The translations under genes and the position numbers were made by a program. From the NCBI RefSeq assembly GCF_000801105.2, contig NC_079514.1, forward strand, positions 31,359,075 through 31,423,074: 64,000 bases of DNA. The letters run 5' to 3'. The notes under the pieces are model-generated. The model was not told the origin of the DNA and made no database searches. It worked only from the letters and a program-made list of their open reading frames with translations. Shown piece by piece: positions 12,755-23,192 of the stretch. Source of the stretch: Raphanus sativus (taxonomy: Eukaryota > Streptophyta > Magnoliopsida > Brassicales > Brassicaceae). The stretch's first letter is position 1; the number at the start of each line of letters is the position of its first letter.

Positions 12755-13117
12755 GGGTTTTAGATCACTCGACGGCGCGTCTTAGAATAGAGTGTGAGGG
12801 CGCGTCCGGAATCAGATAGAGGCGAGGCCGACGGCGTTGGATTCGTCTCGTCAAGAGCTTCAATTTGATATATTACTCGTCGTCTGTTTTTTCAGGGTTG
12901 AAGAGATCGATCGATTTGAAGTTGCGCCGAAATTAGGGGTTTTAGGGTTACTGGCGGCGCGTATTAAAACAGAGCGTGAGGGAACGTCCGAGATCGGATT
13001 GACACGAGGTTTACGGCGTTGGATTCGTTTCGTCGAGAGCTTCGATTTGATATGTGGCTCGTTGTCTGGATCCTTACGGTTGGAGAGATATAGCGATTTT
13101 AAGATGCGCCGTTTTTA
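12755..13117 (-). repeat. 182-bp tandem duplication in Copia-1 leader
   Basis: Two adjacent, diverged copies of a GC-rich segment. The marker ggcgcgt recurs at 12774 and 12956, and ggcgttggattcg at 12833 and 13015, giving a period of 182. The pair lies next to the 5' LTR, where the leader and gag start should be. The plus-strand ORF at 12837-13118 is an accidental frame through it. Confidence 0.7.
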
Positions 13118-13174
13118 GGGTTTTTGGTGGTTTTGGTAACTCGGGTTTTTGGAGAACGTATCGTGCTGATAACG

Positions 13175-13359
13175 TGTTGTAAAACTAAGTGGGGAAACGT
13201 GTTTCTATTATTAATCTCGACCAGGGGTCTTACATATATATATACATCAGGTCGTGTTTATCCTAAGTGGATAAGTACAACAGTCGATAAGTATTATCTC
13301 CTGCGGTCGGTACGGTCCTGATCGGTCCGGTTATGTCGATCACAATCTGGTACATAACA
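13175..13359 (-). repeat. Copia-1 5' LTR
   Basis: 185 bp, near-identical to 7670-7854. In minus orientation the adjacent internal sequence (complement of about 13155-13172) reads TTATCAGCACGA, where a primer-binding site belongs. It does not match the standard initiator-Met 3' end (TGGTATCAGAGC), so I do not assign the primer tRNA. Confidence 0.9.
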
Positions 13360-14112
13360 CTTTTAGTTTTGCATACGGAGAAACCATTTTTAAATGTTGT
13401 GGCCAAAGAGAACCAACGATAAACTTGATGGAAATACATACACTATATATGTCTTATATTTAGATATAGAATAGTCTTTTTTTTTTCTTTGAAACTGTCA
13501 TGTCCCCGATCCTGGATATGATCCTTAGGATCGACCATGGTGCAAGGAGACGCACCAGTCAGCTCATGTGACCTAAACACAAGGGTATCATTGCCTGGAA
13601 GTAAGGTTAAGGGCATCAGGAAGCTAAGATATAGCTAAAACAAGAAGGAGACAAGTATAAAGGAGCTGTACAAAGTGTATGGCAGCTGGGCGATGCAGTG
13701 AGCAAGCTCGACCAGCTAGATGAAGTGTAGTGCAGCTCAGTGTAGCTCACTGAAGAGTGTGTCAGCTCCCTGAGCTGGATAAACTAGCTCACTCAGCTGG
13801 GTCAGCTGGGGATCAGCTCAACTCAGCTAGACTGAGTGTTCAAGTCACGGGCAGTTGGGCCAGGTCCGGACAGTGGTCGGACCATGTGGACCACCCGGGT
13901 GTGCCGGTGAGCCGGTGGGCACTTGTGGTTGGACCAGGGGCTTGGGCAACCAGCTAAGGCTTGTGTGTGACATGTCTAGGAGCAGTTAGGCATGTCAAAG
14001 ACGTCTGGTAACTGCCATAGGCGAACAGGTGTGATCTGGACCATTGATTAAATCAATGGCCAGAAATGATACCGAAAGAGTGCAACCTTTGGAAAGGTGA
14101 CCATTCCTTTTC

Positions 14113-14120
14113 TATAAATA
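14113..14120 (+). promoter_or_regulatory. TATA box of element X LTR
   Basis: TATAAATA, followed by a CA-containing start region. The equivalent box in the Y LTR is at 27651-27658. It implies U3 of roughly 0.65 kb and a transcribed R-U5 of about 2.1 kb. Confidence 0.6.
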
Positions 14121-15343
14121 CAAGGGCAAGTCCGTGCCTTTGCAGGCACGTCAGGGCTTCATTCTTCTTCCTGAAACACAAAGAAAAATAGAGAAAACAC
14201 AGAGAGATGGTCGGATTACACAATCCAAGACCAAGAGAGGCTTGAAGGCAGCAAAGAGGCAGTTTTGATGGCAATCAAGAGGGGAGTTGAGAACGACCCT
14301 CTGGTGTGTTTTGATTATGGTTTGCCACGCCATAGGCTTCATATACATCCTTACTACACATCCAAATATCCAGGGAAGAAGGGAGATGACCGGATTCAAT
14401 CTCAAAGTCCAAGAGCAGCCTTAAGGGCAGTGGTGTGTAGAAAGGCAGTTTCATGGGAACTGAAGTTGGAAGTGATGCACGACCCTTGGGTGGTGTTTGA
14501 TCATGGATGAACACACCCTAGGCTTCCTCTGTGTCTTAGGGACACACGCAAATGGTCAGAGTAGAATGGAGAAGGCCGGACTCCACTCTCAAAGGCATGA
14601 ACAGCCTTGAAGGTGGATGCAGTGCAGAAACTGGTTTCATGGGAGTTCCATGGAATGGATGATGGGTGCGACCCATGATAGGTTCTTATCAATACTGGAA
14701 GTGTATGATAAGACTTGATAGAGGCGTGCAATGGAGGAGCATGGCCAGACATGATACAGGAAGCACAAGATCTAGTAAGATCAAGTCTAAGGTAACATGT
14801 ACACATGATTACTTTGTGGATTATGTTGGTGTCTCTTGAGGTGCATATGAGGCCAAGTATGGCACGCCCTTGGAGACCATATATTGTGATGTATTGTAGG
14901 GATACAGGACCCTGGAGAAAGGGGCGGATCATAGTTGAACTAATTCATCCATATGGGATGGTAATTAGATGCTATACAGCAACTAGTGATTCATGGTGGT
15001 TCATGAGTGAGCCTGATCTATGGTTTTGCATTACCAATGGCTTCAGGCCGTGGCAGTGAGGTAATGGAATCATATGGTATGATAGGTATCAACCTTGGGT
15101 CGGTACAGGATTGGCTGAGAGCCATGAAGAAGAGCAAGACTGACCAGGTTCATTGGGACATGGTTCCATGGCCGGTTAGGTATGTGTGAAGACTCATCAG
15201 TTCTGAGTCATGTGGGGTGGTTGGTTTATTGACTCAGGAACTGGTGGGCATTGTTAATCTTGTTCTATGATGTTCAGACATGGAGGTACTGAACCATGGA
15301 GTGGCCGATTCAGAGAAATCTCTCCATGGCCTTGGTTGGGCAG

Positions 15344-15626
15344 GTAAGTGGAGATCTGATAGTTCCATAAGGAATTGTTAGGATCCGACTTCAAATATAT
15401 CTTAATGGGTATTTATAATGAATTATCATGGTGAAAGATTAATTTTATCTGATTGATTTAAAGGTGGTCAGTTATGGCCATATGGGCTGTTCATGGGCGA
15501 GATCAGTATGATCGAGGCCAGTTCTGAGAAATGTGACTTGACCATTCTCTTAGTTATGATTTATCATGAATTATCATGAATTTTAATTAGTTTTTGGAGC
15601 ATGTTTGTTTGTGGTTGGTTTTGCAG
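15344..15626 (+). other. Putative intron inside the X LTR leader
   Basis: A near-consensus donor CAG|GTAAGT (GT at 15344) and an acceptor ttggttttgcag (ending 15626) lie between the LTR promoter and the PBS. The Y LTR has the same arrangement, with donor GAG|GTAAGG at 28106 and acceptor gtttggtttcag ending 28484. Conservation of both sites between diverged LTRs suggests the genomic RNA leader can be spliced. No transcript evidence is available. Confidence 0.4.
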
Positions 15627-16273
15627 CTGAAGACTTCCCAAAGGTACTTGGTCTGTGGGGATGGTTGGTTGAATGACTAAGTACCTAAGGGGAGAGTTTA
15701 TACAGGTATAATGGGGAGTTGGACGAGTGGAAGGGAAGCTAGGCAAAGCTACCTCGCAGCTCGATCAGCTGGAAGAGAGTTGGGAACCTCAAGTGAAGTG
15801 GTTCAGTTCAGCTAGCTAGATGAGCTAGCTAGACAGCTAAGGCAGCTGAGACAAAGAGCTATCAAGCTCCGTGGATGTGACAAAGGTATGATCTAGCAAT
15901 ATTGCATAGATCTAGATAGAATGGATTAGGGGAATGGAATCTCGGTTATTGTATGACCTGGATTAGGTTCAGGATCAACCTTGGAGCTGGTAGTAGTTGT
16001 GTATACTGACCATGGCTAAGGTGATTCGATCTGACCAGTGTTAGATTGGTTTTAGACCAATGGTTAAGTAGAGAATATTCCGCTGTGCATAAGTAGAAAG
16101 GATCTAAGTTAGGGAAAGACTAAGGTAGTCTTAAGCTAAGGTCTAAGATAGACTTCGCCCTTAGGCGAAAGTATAGATAGAGATTGAAAAATTGAGTGGT
16201 TCGGTCAGGGTATGGACCGAGCGACGTGAGGCATCGACCGCGGCCTAGCCGGCCGGGTTCGGGTCTTACAAGT

Positions 16274-16285
16274 TGGTATCAGAGC
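16274..16285 (+). other. Primer-binding site of element X
   Basis: TGGTATCAGAGC, complementary to the 3' end of plant initiator-Met tRNA, three bases after the LTR. This is the standard primer site of plant Ty3/gypsy elements and fixes the orientation of X as plus. Confidence 0.9.
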
Positions 16286-16615
16286 ATGCTTGATTCTAGG
16301 ATCGTTGGGTTGTGGTTGTTCACACATGCATCCGGACAAGTAGATGCTGATGTGATTAATCTACCAGTTTTGTTGTTGACTCAGCTAGAGGAAGTTAACA
16401 ATGAAGCTGGATTGACTGTAAGTCAGCTCAACCCTACTGAGGTTCTAGTGGGGGAGAGCTGAGCTGCAGCTGGAAGGGTAAGTTGAATCCTCTTGTGATG
16501 TGAACCGGGCTGATCCAAACATTGTTGCAAACAATGAGAGGACTAACCGGTTGATTGGGCAGCTGTTTTGGCAGCTAATGATCAAGCTGGGCCAGTAGCT
16601 GAGGTGGTATAGATT

Positions 16616-18086
16616 GATCCACCAGCTAGGGCAGCTTGGTTAGTGGACTACCTGAGGGTGCTGGAGCACATAGCTCAGATGAGAACTAAGTATTTCTCAG
16701 GTAGTATGGATCCTTTTGAGGCAGCTGAGTGGAGGTTCTGATTGGGTTGTAACTTCAGCTCAAAACTCACTGCTCAAAGGTATTGTGTTCCAAACCAAAA
16801 TTATTTCTGGAAACTGAGACGACCATGGAACCTTACTAGGTGAGCCAAGAGGGAGCTGAGGCAAGATAGGGTATCATGCTTGTGAACGGGAAAGTTCCAA
16901 GGTGAACCGGCTTGGCCAAGATGCATTCTCCAAGGGCAAGATCCTGAAACAGAAGGTTGGTTGATCTAGTTATCTGGAAATAATAGACGGATTGGACGGA
17001 TCGATGCAATGCAAGATCTTTTATGGATGACCTGGACCAGGGAAGTAACATGAACCTGAGAGTGGCTTAGGTTGAAAGAAACGTGCAGCACTCTTTGGGG
17101 GTAAGTGTTAGCCTTGGTGGCCGTACAGAACAAGTGAGCATTTGCGAGGTTCAAATTGGTTTAAGGGAGATGCTACATGGCTAGTATACGAGTGGCTTGG
17201 GATCAGATGGATCAGCTGGGACTCAGTATAAGCCAAGGTAGGATTCCTTAGATCAATTTGAATGGATTAAGTATACGATGTTAAGTGGCTTAGTATGATG
17301 GGGATTGAGGTATATTATAAACACTCTTGTGAATGGTATGGGACATTCACAGAAGTGTGACACTTTGGAGAATGGTATGGGACGTTTTCCAAATGTGTAA
17401 TCAAGCTGATATCTTACTCATCTAAGTACTTAATGATCGGTGGTGTGGGAACAACGTACCTTTCGATACTGGAGCTACACACTGTTTGTGAGTCCAGATA
17501 TGATCGGAAAGGGGTTGTTTGTATTGGTATAGGGGATGATCCCGGGGTAGTGAGTGCGGCCGGAGGCCAAAGGATGCATTCACTAGGCCTTGTTAGGGAC
17601 ATCCCAGTGATGATCCAAGGAAGGGTGATGCCCTGGATCTGATTGTGGTTAGCCTTAAGAATCATGAAGTGATCTTAGGGATGGATTGGTCTTGGAAAGA
17701 ATCGGGCCACCTTAGACTGTCACCGGGGAAAAGTGCAGTTTGAGAGTGGGTGTGGACCCCCGATCAGATTCCAAGCATCCGACCAACCTCTGGATGCTTA
17801 GTGATCTCAGCGGTCCAGGTGGAAAATATGCTGAGAGGTGGTCATGAGGCCTGGTTGGCGACCATTAACACTAAGGAGGTTGTAGGGGGTGGTAGCCCGG
17901 ACGAGGATTCGGTTGGTTCAAGAGTTCAAGGATGTGTTTCGGGCGCTGCAGGGTGTGCCTCCTGCAGGGGCTGACCCGAGCATGATCGAACTAGAACCGG
18001 GAACGGTCCCAATGTCCAAAAGTCCGTATCGTTTGGCACCAGCCGAGATGGCTGAGATGAGGTCGACTAAGTCCAGTGAGGGATGA
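16616..18086 (+). pseudogene. Element X gag-protease-RT remnants
   Basis: Around 16616-16740 a frame reads YLRVLEHIAQMRTKYFSG, then MDPFEAAEW, a gypsy gag segment, and stops. At 17455-17490 FDTGATH carries the retropepsin active-site motif. At 17655-17690 LGMDW is the conserved protease C-terminal block. At 17889-18060 the frame reads ELEPGTVPMSKSPYRLAPAEM, the block just before RT in Tekay-type elements. After 18060 RT, RNase H and integrase are absent. Many stops and shifts make this non-functional; the element is a deletion derivative. Confidence 0.75.
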
Positions 18087-18528
18087 GGGTCGCAGCACAA
18101 CTAAGTCGGAGATTGACCTATGGTTGGATTGAGATGGTGGAGTCCCGGAGTGGACATGACCGGAATGTGATCGAGTTCTTTAAGACTTGACTGATACATT
18201 GAGTAGCTTGGAGATTGGGTAAATCTACTAAGACTCGAGTATGCAGTATGTTCTTAAGGACTGAAAATGATCTAGTCATGGACTAGGATCAAAGTATGAC
18301 TATGTCTGGTGATGGACCGAAGTCAAGTATGAGGCGGTTTAGTCTAGTAGGGACTAAGATCGCAATAGGGCCAAGCTGGGATAAGCTGTGGTCAGTTAAG
18401 GAATGATCCAGTAAGTTGTGACTGGGGTCATGAACCTTAGCGGATGTGCATGAAGCAAAGAGTTCAGTTGGAACCTTTGTCATGATATGGGATGTAAGCA
18501 CCACAGGATTCGAGGACGAATCCATTCT

Positions 18529-18542
18529 AAGTGGGGGAGACT
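18529..18542 (+). other. Polypurine tract of element X
   Basis: Purine run aagtgggggaga directly before the second LTR start (TGTCATG at 18543). It is the plus-strand priming site, and the same tract precedes the Y LTRs at 22222 and 31142. Confidence 0.8.
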
Positions 18543-20163
18543 TGTCATGTCCCCGATCCAGGATATGATCCTTAGGATCGACCATGGTGCAAGGAGACGC
18601 ACCAGTCAGCTCATGTGACCTAAACACAAGGGTATCATTGCCTGGAAGTAAGGTTAAGGGCATCAGGAAGCTAAGATATAGCTAAAACAAGAAGGAGACA
18701 AGTATAAAGGAGCTGTACAAAGTGTATGGCAGCTGGGCGATGCAGTGAGCAAGCTCGACCAGCTAGATGAAGTGTAGTGCAGCTCAGTGTAGCTCACTGA
18801 AGAGTGTGTCAGCTCCCTGAGCTGGATAAACTAGCTCACTCAGCTGGGTCAGCTGGGGATCAGCTCAACTCAGCTAGACTGAGTGTTCAAGTCACGGGCA
18901 GTTGGGCCAGGTCCGGACAGTGGTCGGACCATGTGGACCACCCGGGTGTGCCGGTGAGCCGGTGGGCACTTGTGGTTGGACCAGGGGCTTGGGCAACCAG
19001 CTAAGGCTTGTGTGTGACATGTCTAGGAGCAGTTAGGCATGTCAAAGACGTCTGGTAACTGCCATAGGCGAACAGGTGTGATCTGGACCATTGATTAAAT
19101 CAATGGCCAGAAATGATACCGAAAGGGTGCAACCTTTGGAAAGGTGACCATTCCTTTTCTATAAATACAAGGCAAGTCCGTGCCTTTGCAGGCACGTCAG
19201 GGCTTCATTCTTCTTCCTGAAACACAAAGAAAAATAGAGAAAACACAGAGAGATGGTCGGATTACACAATCCAAGACCAAGAGAGGCTTGAAGGCAGCAA
19301 AGAGGCAGTTTTGATGGCAATCAAGAGGGGAGTTGAGAACGACCCTCTGGTGTGTTTTGATTATGGTTTGCCACGCCATAGGCTTCATATACATCCTTAC
19401 TACACATCCAAATATCCAGGGAAGAAGGGAGATGACCGGATTCAATCTCAAAGTCCAAGAGCAGCCTTAAGGGCAGTGGTGTGTAGAAAGGCAGTTTCAT
19501 GGGAACTGAAGTTGGAAGTGATGCACGACCCTTGGGTGGTGTTTGATCATGGATGAACACACCCTAGGCTTCCTCTGTGTCTTAGGGACACACGCAAATG
19601 GTCAGAGTAGAATGGAGAAGGCCGGACTCCACTCTCAAAGGCATGAACAGCCTTGAAGGTGGATGCAGTGCAGAAACTGGTTTCATGGAGTTCCATGGAA
19701 TGGATGATGGGTGCGACCCATGATAGGTTCTTATCAATACTGGAAGTGTATGATAAGACTTGATAGAGGCGTGCAATGGAGGAGCATGGCCAGACATGAT
19801 ACAGGAAGCACAAGATCTAGTAAGATCAAGTCTAAGGTAACATGTACACATGATTACTTTGTGGATTATGTTGGTGTCTCTTGAGGTGCATATGAGGCCA
19901 AGTATGGCACGCCCTTGGAGACCATATATTGTGATGTATTGTAGGGATACAGGACCCTGGAGAAAGGGGCGGATCATAGTTGAACTAATTCATCCATATG
20001 GGATGGTAATTAGATGCTATACAGCAACTAGTGATTCATGGTGGTTCATGAGTGAGCCTGATCTATGGTTTTGCATTACCAATGGCTTCAGGCCGTGGCA
20101 GTGAGGTAATGGAATCATATGGTATGATAGGTATCAACCTTGGGTCGGTACAGGATTGGCTGA
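18543..20163 (+). repeat. Element X 3' LTR, first fragment
   Basis: Collinear with 13496-15118 apart from a few substitutions and two 1-bp gaps. It is cut in the LTR after ggattggctga, where Y pol sequence begins with the shared bases TGA (20161-20163). Confidence 0.9.
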
Positions 20164-22241
20164 CAAAGCTTACTGGTAAAGATGTGAAGTTCATATGGTC
20201 TGATGCATGTGATAAGAGCTTTCAGGCCTTAAAGACCATGTTGACCAGTGCACCAGTGCTGGTATTGCCTGAGGCTGATCAACCATATGTGGTTTACACA
20301 GATGCATCCATCACTGGATTAGGCTGTGTGCTCACACAACATGGGAAGGTCATTGCTTATGCCTCGAGGCAACTGAGGAAGCATGAGGGCAATTACCCAA
20401 CCCATGACCTGGAGATGGCTGCGGTGGTATTTGCTCTGAAGATATGGAGGTCCTACTTGTATGGTGCTAAGGTTCAGATCCTAACCGACCACAAAAGTCT
20501 CAAATACATTTTTACTCAGCCTGAGTTGAATTTGAGGCAGAGAAGGTGGATGGAATTTGTGGCGGATTATGATCTTGACATTGCTTATCATCCGGGCAAG
20601 GCAAATCTGGTGGCAGATGCATTGAGCCGGAGGAGAGCAGAGGTGTCAGCTGAAAGAGAAGCTGATGTATTGGAGGGGATGGTCAGGTCTTTGAATCTAA
20701 ACACCTTAGTCAGTGAGGATGAACCTCTAGGACTGGAGGTTGTGGATCAGGCCGATCTCCTTAGTAGAATCAGACAAGCACAATGCTTGGATGAGAATTT
20801 GCAAAAGGTTGCAAAGAATGACAAGACTGAGTACCAAACGGCCAGCAATGGCACCATTTTGGTACATGGGCGTGTGAGTGTTCCGAGTGACCGAGGGCTA
20901 AAGGAAGAGATTATGAGGCAAGCTCATAAGTCTAAGTTCGCAGTGCACCCGGGGCTGAACAAGATGTATAGGGACATGAAGAGGTATTACCATTGGGTGA
21001 GAATGAAAGCTGATGTGGCCGAGTGGGTGGCTAAGTGTCCAACTTGCCAACTGGTCAAGGCAGAACATCAGGTTCCCAGTGGTTTACTTCAGAACCTCCC
21101 TATACCTGAGTGGAAGTGGGATCACATCACAATGGACTTTGTGACTGGGTTCCCAACAACAAGGGGTAAGAAGGATGCAGTTTGGGTGATTGTGGACCGA
21201 CTGACCAAGTCTGCACACTTCTTACCAATCAAGAAGGGTGATGGCGTGGATGAGATAGTGAAGATTTACATTGATGAGATAGTGAGGCTGCATGGAGTGC
21301 CGGCCAGTATAGTCTCTGATAGAGACCCAAGGTTCACCTCTTACTTCTGGAGGGCTTTCCAAAAAGCCTTAGGAACTAGAGTGAACATGAGCACATCCTA
21401 CCATCCCCAAACAGATGGACAATCGGAAAGAACTATCCAGACACTAGAAGACATGCTTAGGGCATGTGTACTAGACTGGGGCGACTCATGGGAGAAGCAC
21501 TTGCCACTGGTGGAGTTTGCCTACAACAACAGCTTTCACACCAGTATAGGCATGTCTCCCTATGAGGCATTGTATGGGCGGCCTTGCAGGACACCCTTAT
21601 GCTGGACCCAAGTGGGGGAGCGCAGCATAATAGGTCCTGAGATTGTGGAGGAGACCACTGAGAAGATCAAGTTGGTCAAGGAGAAGATGAAAGAAGCACA
21701 AGACCGCCAGAAGAGTTATGCTGATAAAAGAAGGAAACATCTTGAGTTTGAGGTTGGTGATCTAATCTATCTCAAGATGATCACATTCAAGGGAAGGGCC
21801 AGAGTTTCTGGAAGAAAGAAACTGGACCCAAGGTTCCTAGGACCGTTCAGAATACTTGAGAGAGTTGGGGCAGTGGCTTACAAATTGGATTTGCCATCCG
21901 AGATGGATGCGTATCACAATGTGTTCCATGTGTCTCAACTAAGGAAGTGTCTGACCGACCAGGACATTGTGTTGCCTGAGATTCCAAAAGATCTTGGTAA
22001 GAACCTCACCTTAGAGACAAGGCCGGTTCGAATCATAGATAGAATGGAAAAGGCAATGAGAAGGAAAACGGTACCTATGCTTAAGATAGTATGGGAATTC
22101 AATGGTAAGGACATTATCACTTGGGAAACCGAGGCAAGGATGAGGGCCGAGTATCCTGAGTGGTATAGTCAGTATGTGGATGGTGAGACATCAAGTCTGA
22201 ACTCGGGGACGAGTTCCTTCCAAGTGGGGGAGACTTGTTGA
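20052..22241 (+). pseudogene. Element Y pol copy 1: RNase H-integrase-chromodomain region
   Basis: One 729-codon frame. The first about 37 codons are X LTR sequence that happens to be in frame; true Y sequence starts at 20161. It lacks gag, protease and most of RT. RNase H shows YTDAS, LEMAA, TDHKSL and VADALSRR (catalytic D-E-D-D). Integrase shows an HHCC zinc finger ending CPTC, then the DDE residues in MDFV, SDRD and QSERT, followed by a [10 protein letters not shown] motif (GPF/Y type) and a chromodomain-like end ([11 protein letters not shown]). The stop codon is the first three bases of the W LTR, so W insertion trims the C-terminus. The frame is otherwise open. Without RT it cannot be autonomous. 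Lineage: Tekay/Del-like chromovirus, inferred. Confidence 0.8.
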
Positions 22242-23192
22242 TAGAACCAAAATCGGGATCACTCTTTCGGTAAGGTTGATATGGACTCTGATCCGGAAGG
22301 ATAGAGAACTGGTGGGATGAACGGTGACACAACGGGTTGCGGAAGGCCCGATGATACTACCAGACTTCAGTTGTTGCCGGATGTGACGCACCGGTCCAAC
22401 AAAGGAAGGATCGAGACTTGGAGATAACCTCACCAAGAAACTAGAAATGTTCTAAGCAAAGAACAAAGAGTAAAAACTCAAAAAGAAGAAGAAAATTCGT
22501 TGATGTATTGCAATGACAAAGGGGGTACATTTTATAGTGTTTCTAGTCAAAGAGAATAAAAGAAAAGTGCAGAAAACAATGCATAGAAAATATAAAATTG
22601 ACCAAGACTAGTCAACGTTCGGAAATTGAGGGAGACTTGGCGAGATTCATTGACTGTCTAGGTTCATGGAGTGTCCAGGTTCTTGCAGTGATGATCAGGT
22701 CGTGCACACCATGCTGGGAAGGATATAGACACACGCGGGACGATCCACACATGTCTGAATTCGCGAGAACTGAACATCACCTGATTTGTACATGGCATAA
22801 CTCCCTCATCTGAACTCCGTTTGATCTGATTCTTCTTCGAGAAGTTCCATAATTGAGTTGAGCACATTTTCCAAGTGGTTTCACGCCAATAAACATCATG
22901 GTTTAGAAGATATGCTTCGAACAATGAACGTATGTCTGTGTTGCTTCTCGGGTGGTTTGATGGTCGAACCAGCTCGGAAGATCGAACCAATTTGCTCAGC
23001 TCGTCCGGGTGAGTGTTAGTCCAGCTCAGCTCGTCCATGATAGTGTCAGTCCAGCTCACTTGAGTATTCAGCTCATCCAAGATTGCATAATCTGATGAGA
23101 AAACCTCGGGTAGGTCTAGCTGGTCGAAAAGGTCACCATCTTGGGCCGCGTCCATGAACCAAGTAGGAAGGTGCTGGATTTTGGGTGCATCA
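22239..23192 (-). repeat. Element W 3' LTR
   Basis: 954 bp. It contains the end of the W ORF (to 22664) and, in minus orientation, a TATA-like CTATAAAATG near 22530-22541. One G in a run (about 22524-22529) distinguishes it from the other LTR. Confidence 0.9.

Larger units (their letters stand above)
7670..13359 (-). mobile_element. Degenerate Ty1/copia LTR retrotransposon (Copia-1)
   Basis: Bounded by two 185-bp LTRs and a 5-bp target duplication ctttt (7665-7669 and 13360-13364). In minus orientation the LTR starts TGTTATGTACC and ends ACAACA. The 3' LTR is preceded by a purine tract (complement of 7855-7862, aagggagag type). The internal 5.3 kb holds only fragments of a copia polyprotein, full of stops, and includes a 100-N gap. 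The 5' leader side contains a 182-bp tandem duplication. The LTRs differ at only two positions I could see, so the copy inserted recently, probably mobilised by enzymes supplied in trans. Confidence 0.85.
13496..16270 (+). repeat. Element X 5' LTR (2775 bp)
   Basis: Starts TGTCATGTCCCCG and ends GGTCTTACA. The U3 part (13670-13835) is packed with AGCT tetramers. TATAAATA at 14113-14120 is the likely promoter. Downstream, at 15555-15590, variable TTATCATGA units differ in number between LTR copies. Several blocks (for example around 15315-15345 and 15520-15560) are shared with the otherwise different LTR of Y, marking the two as sister subfamilies. Confidence 0.9.

Noticed and set aside
12837..13118. 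93-codon plus-strand ORF.
   Set aside because: It runs opposite to Copia-1 through its duplicated leader and has no protein-like features.
7598..13463. A 56-codon frame open across the Copia-1 target site (7598-7669, then 13365-13463).
   Set aside because: Too short, with no recognisable protein or splice signals; likely chance.
14053..15189. Several 60-143 codon ORFs in the X LTR (and the same at 19197-20104).
   Set aside because: They lie in non-coding LTR sequence on both strands and repeat with the LTR copies; no domain seen.
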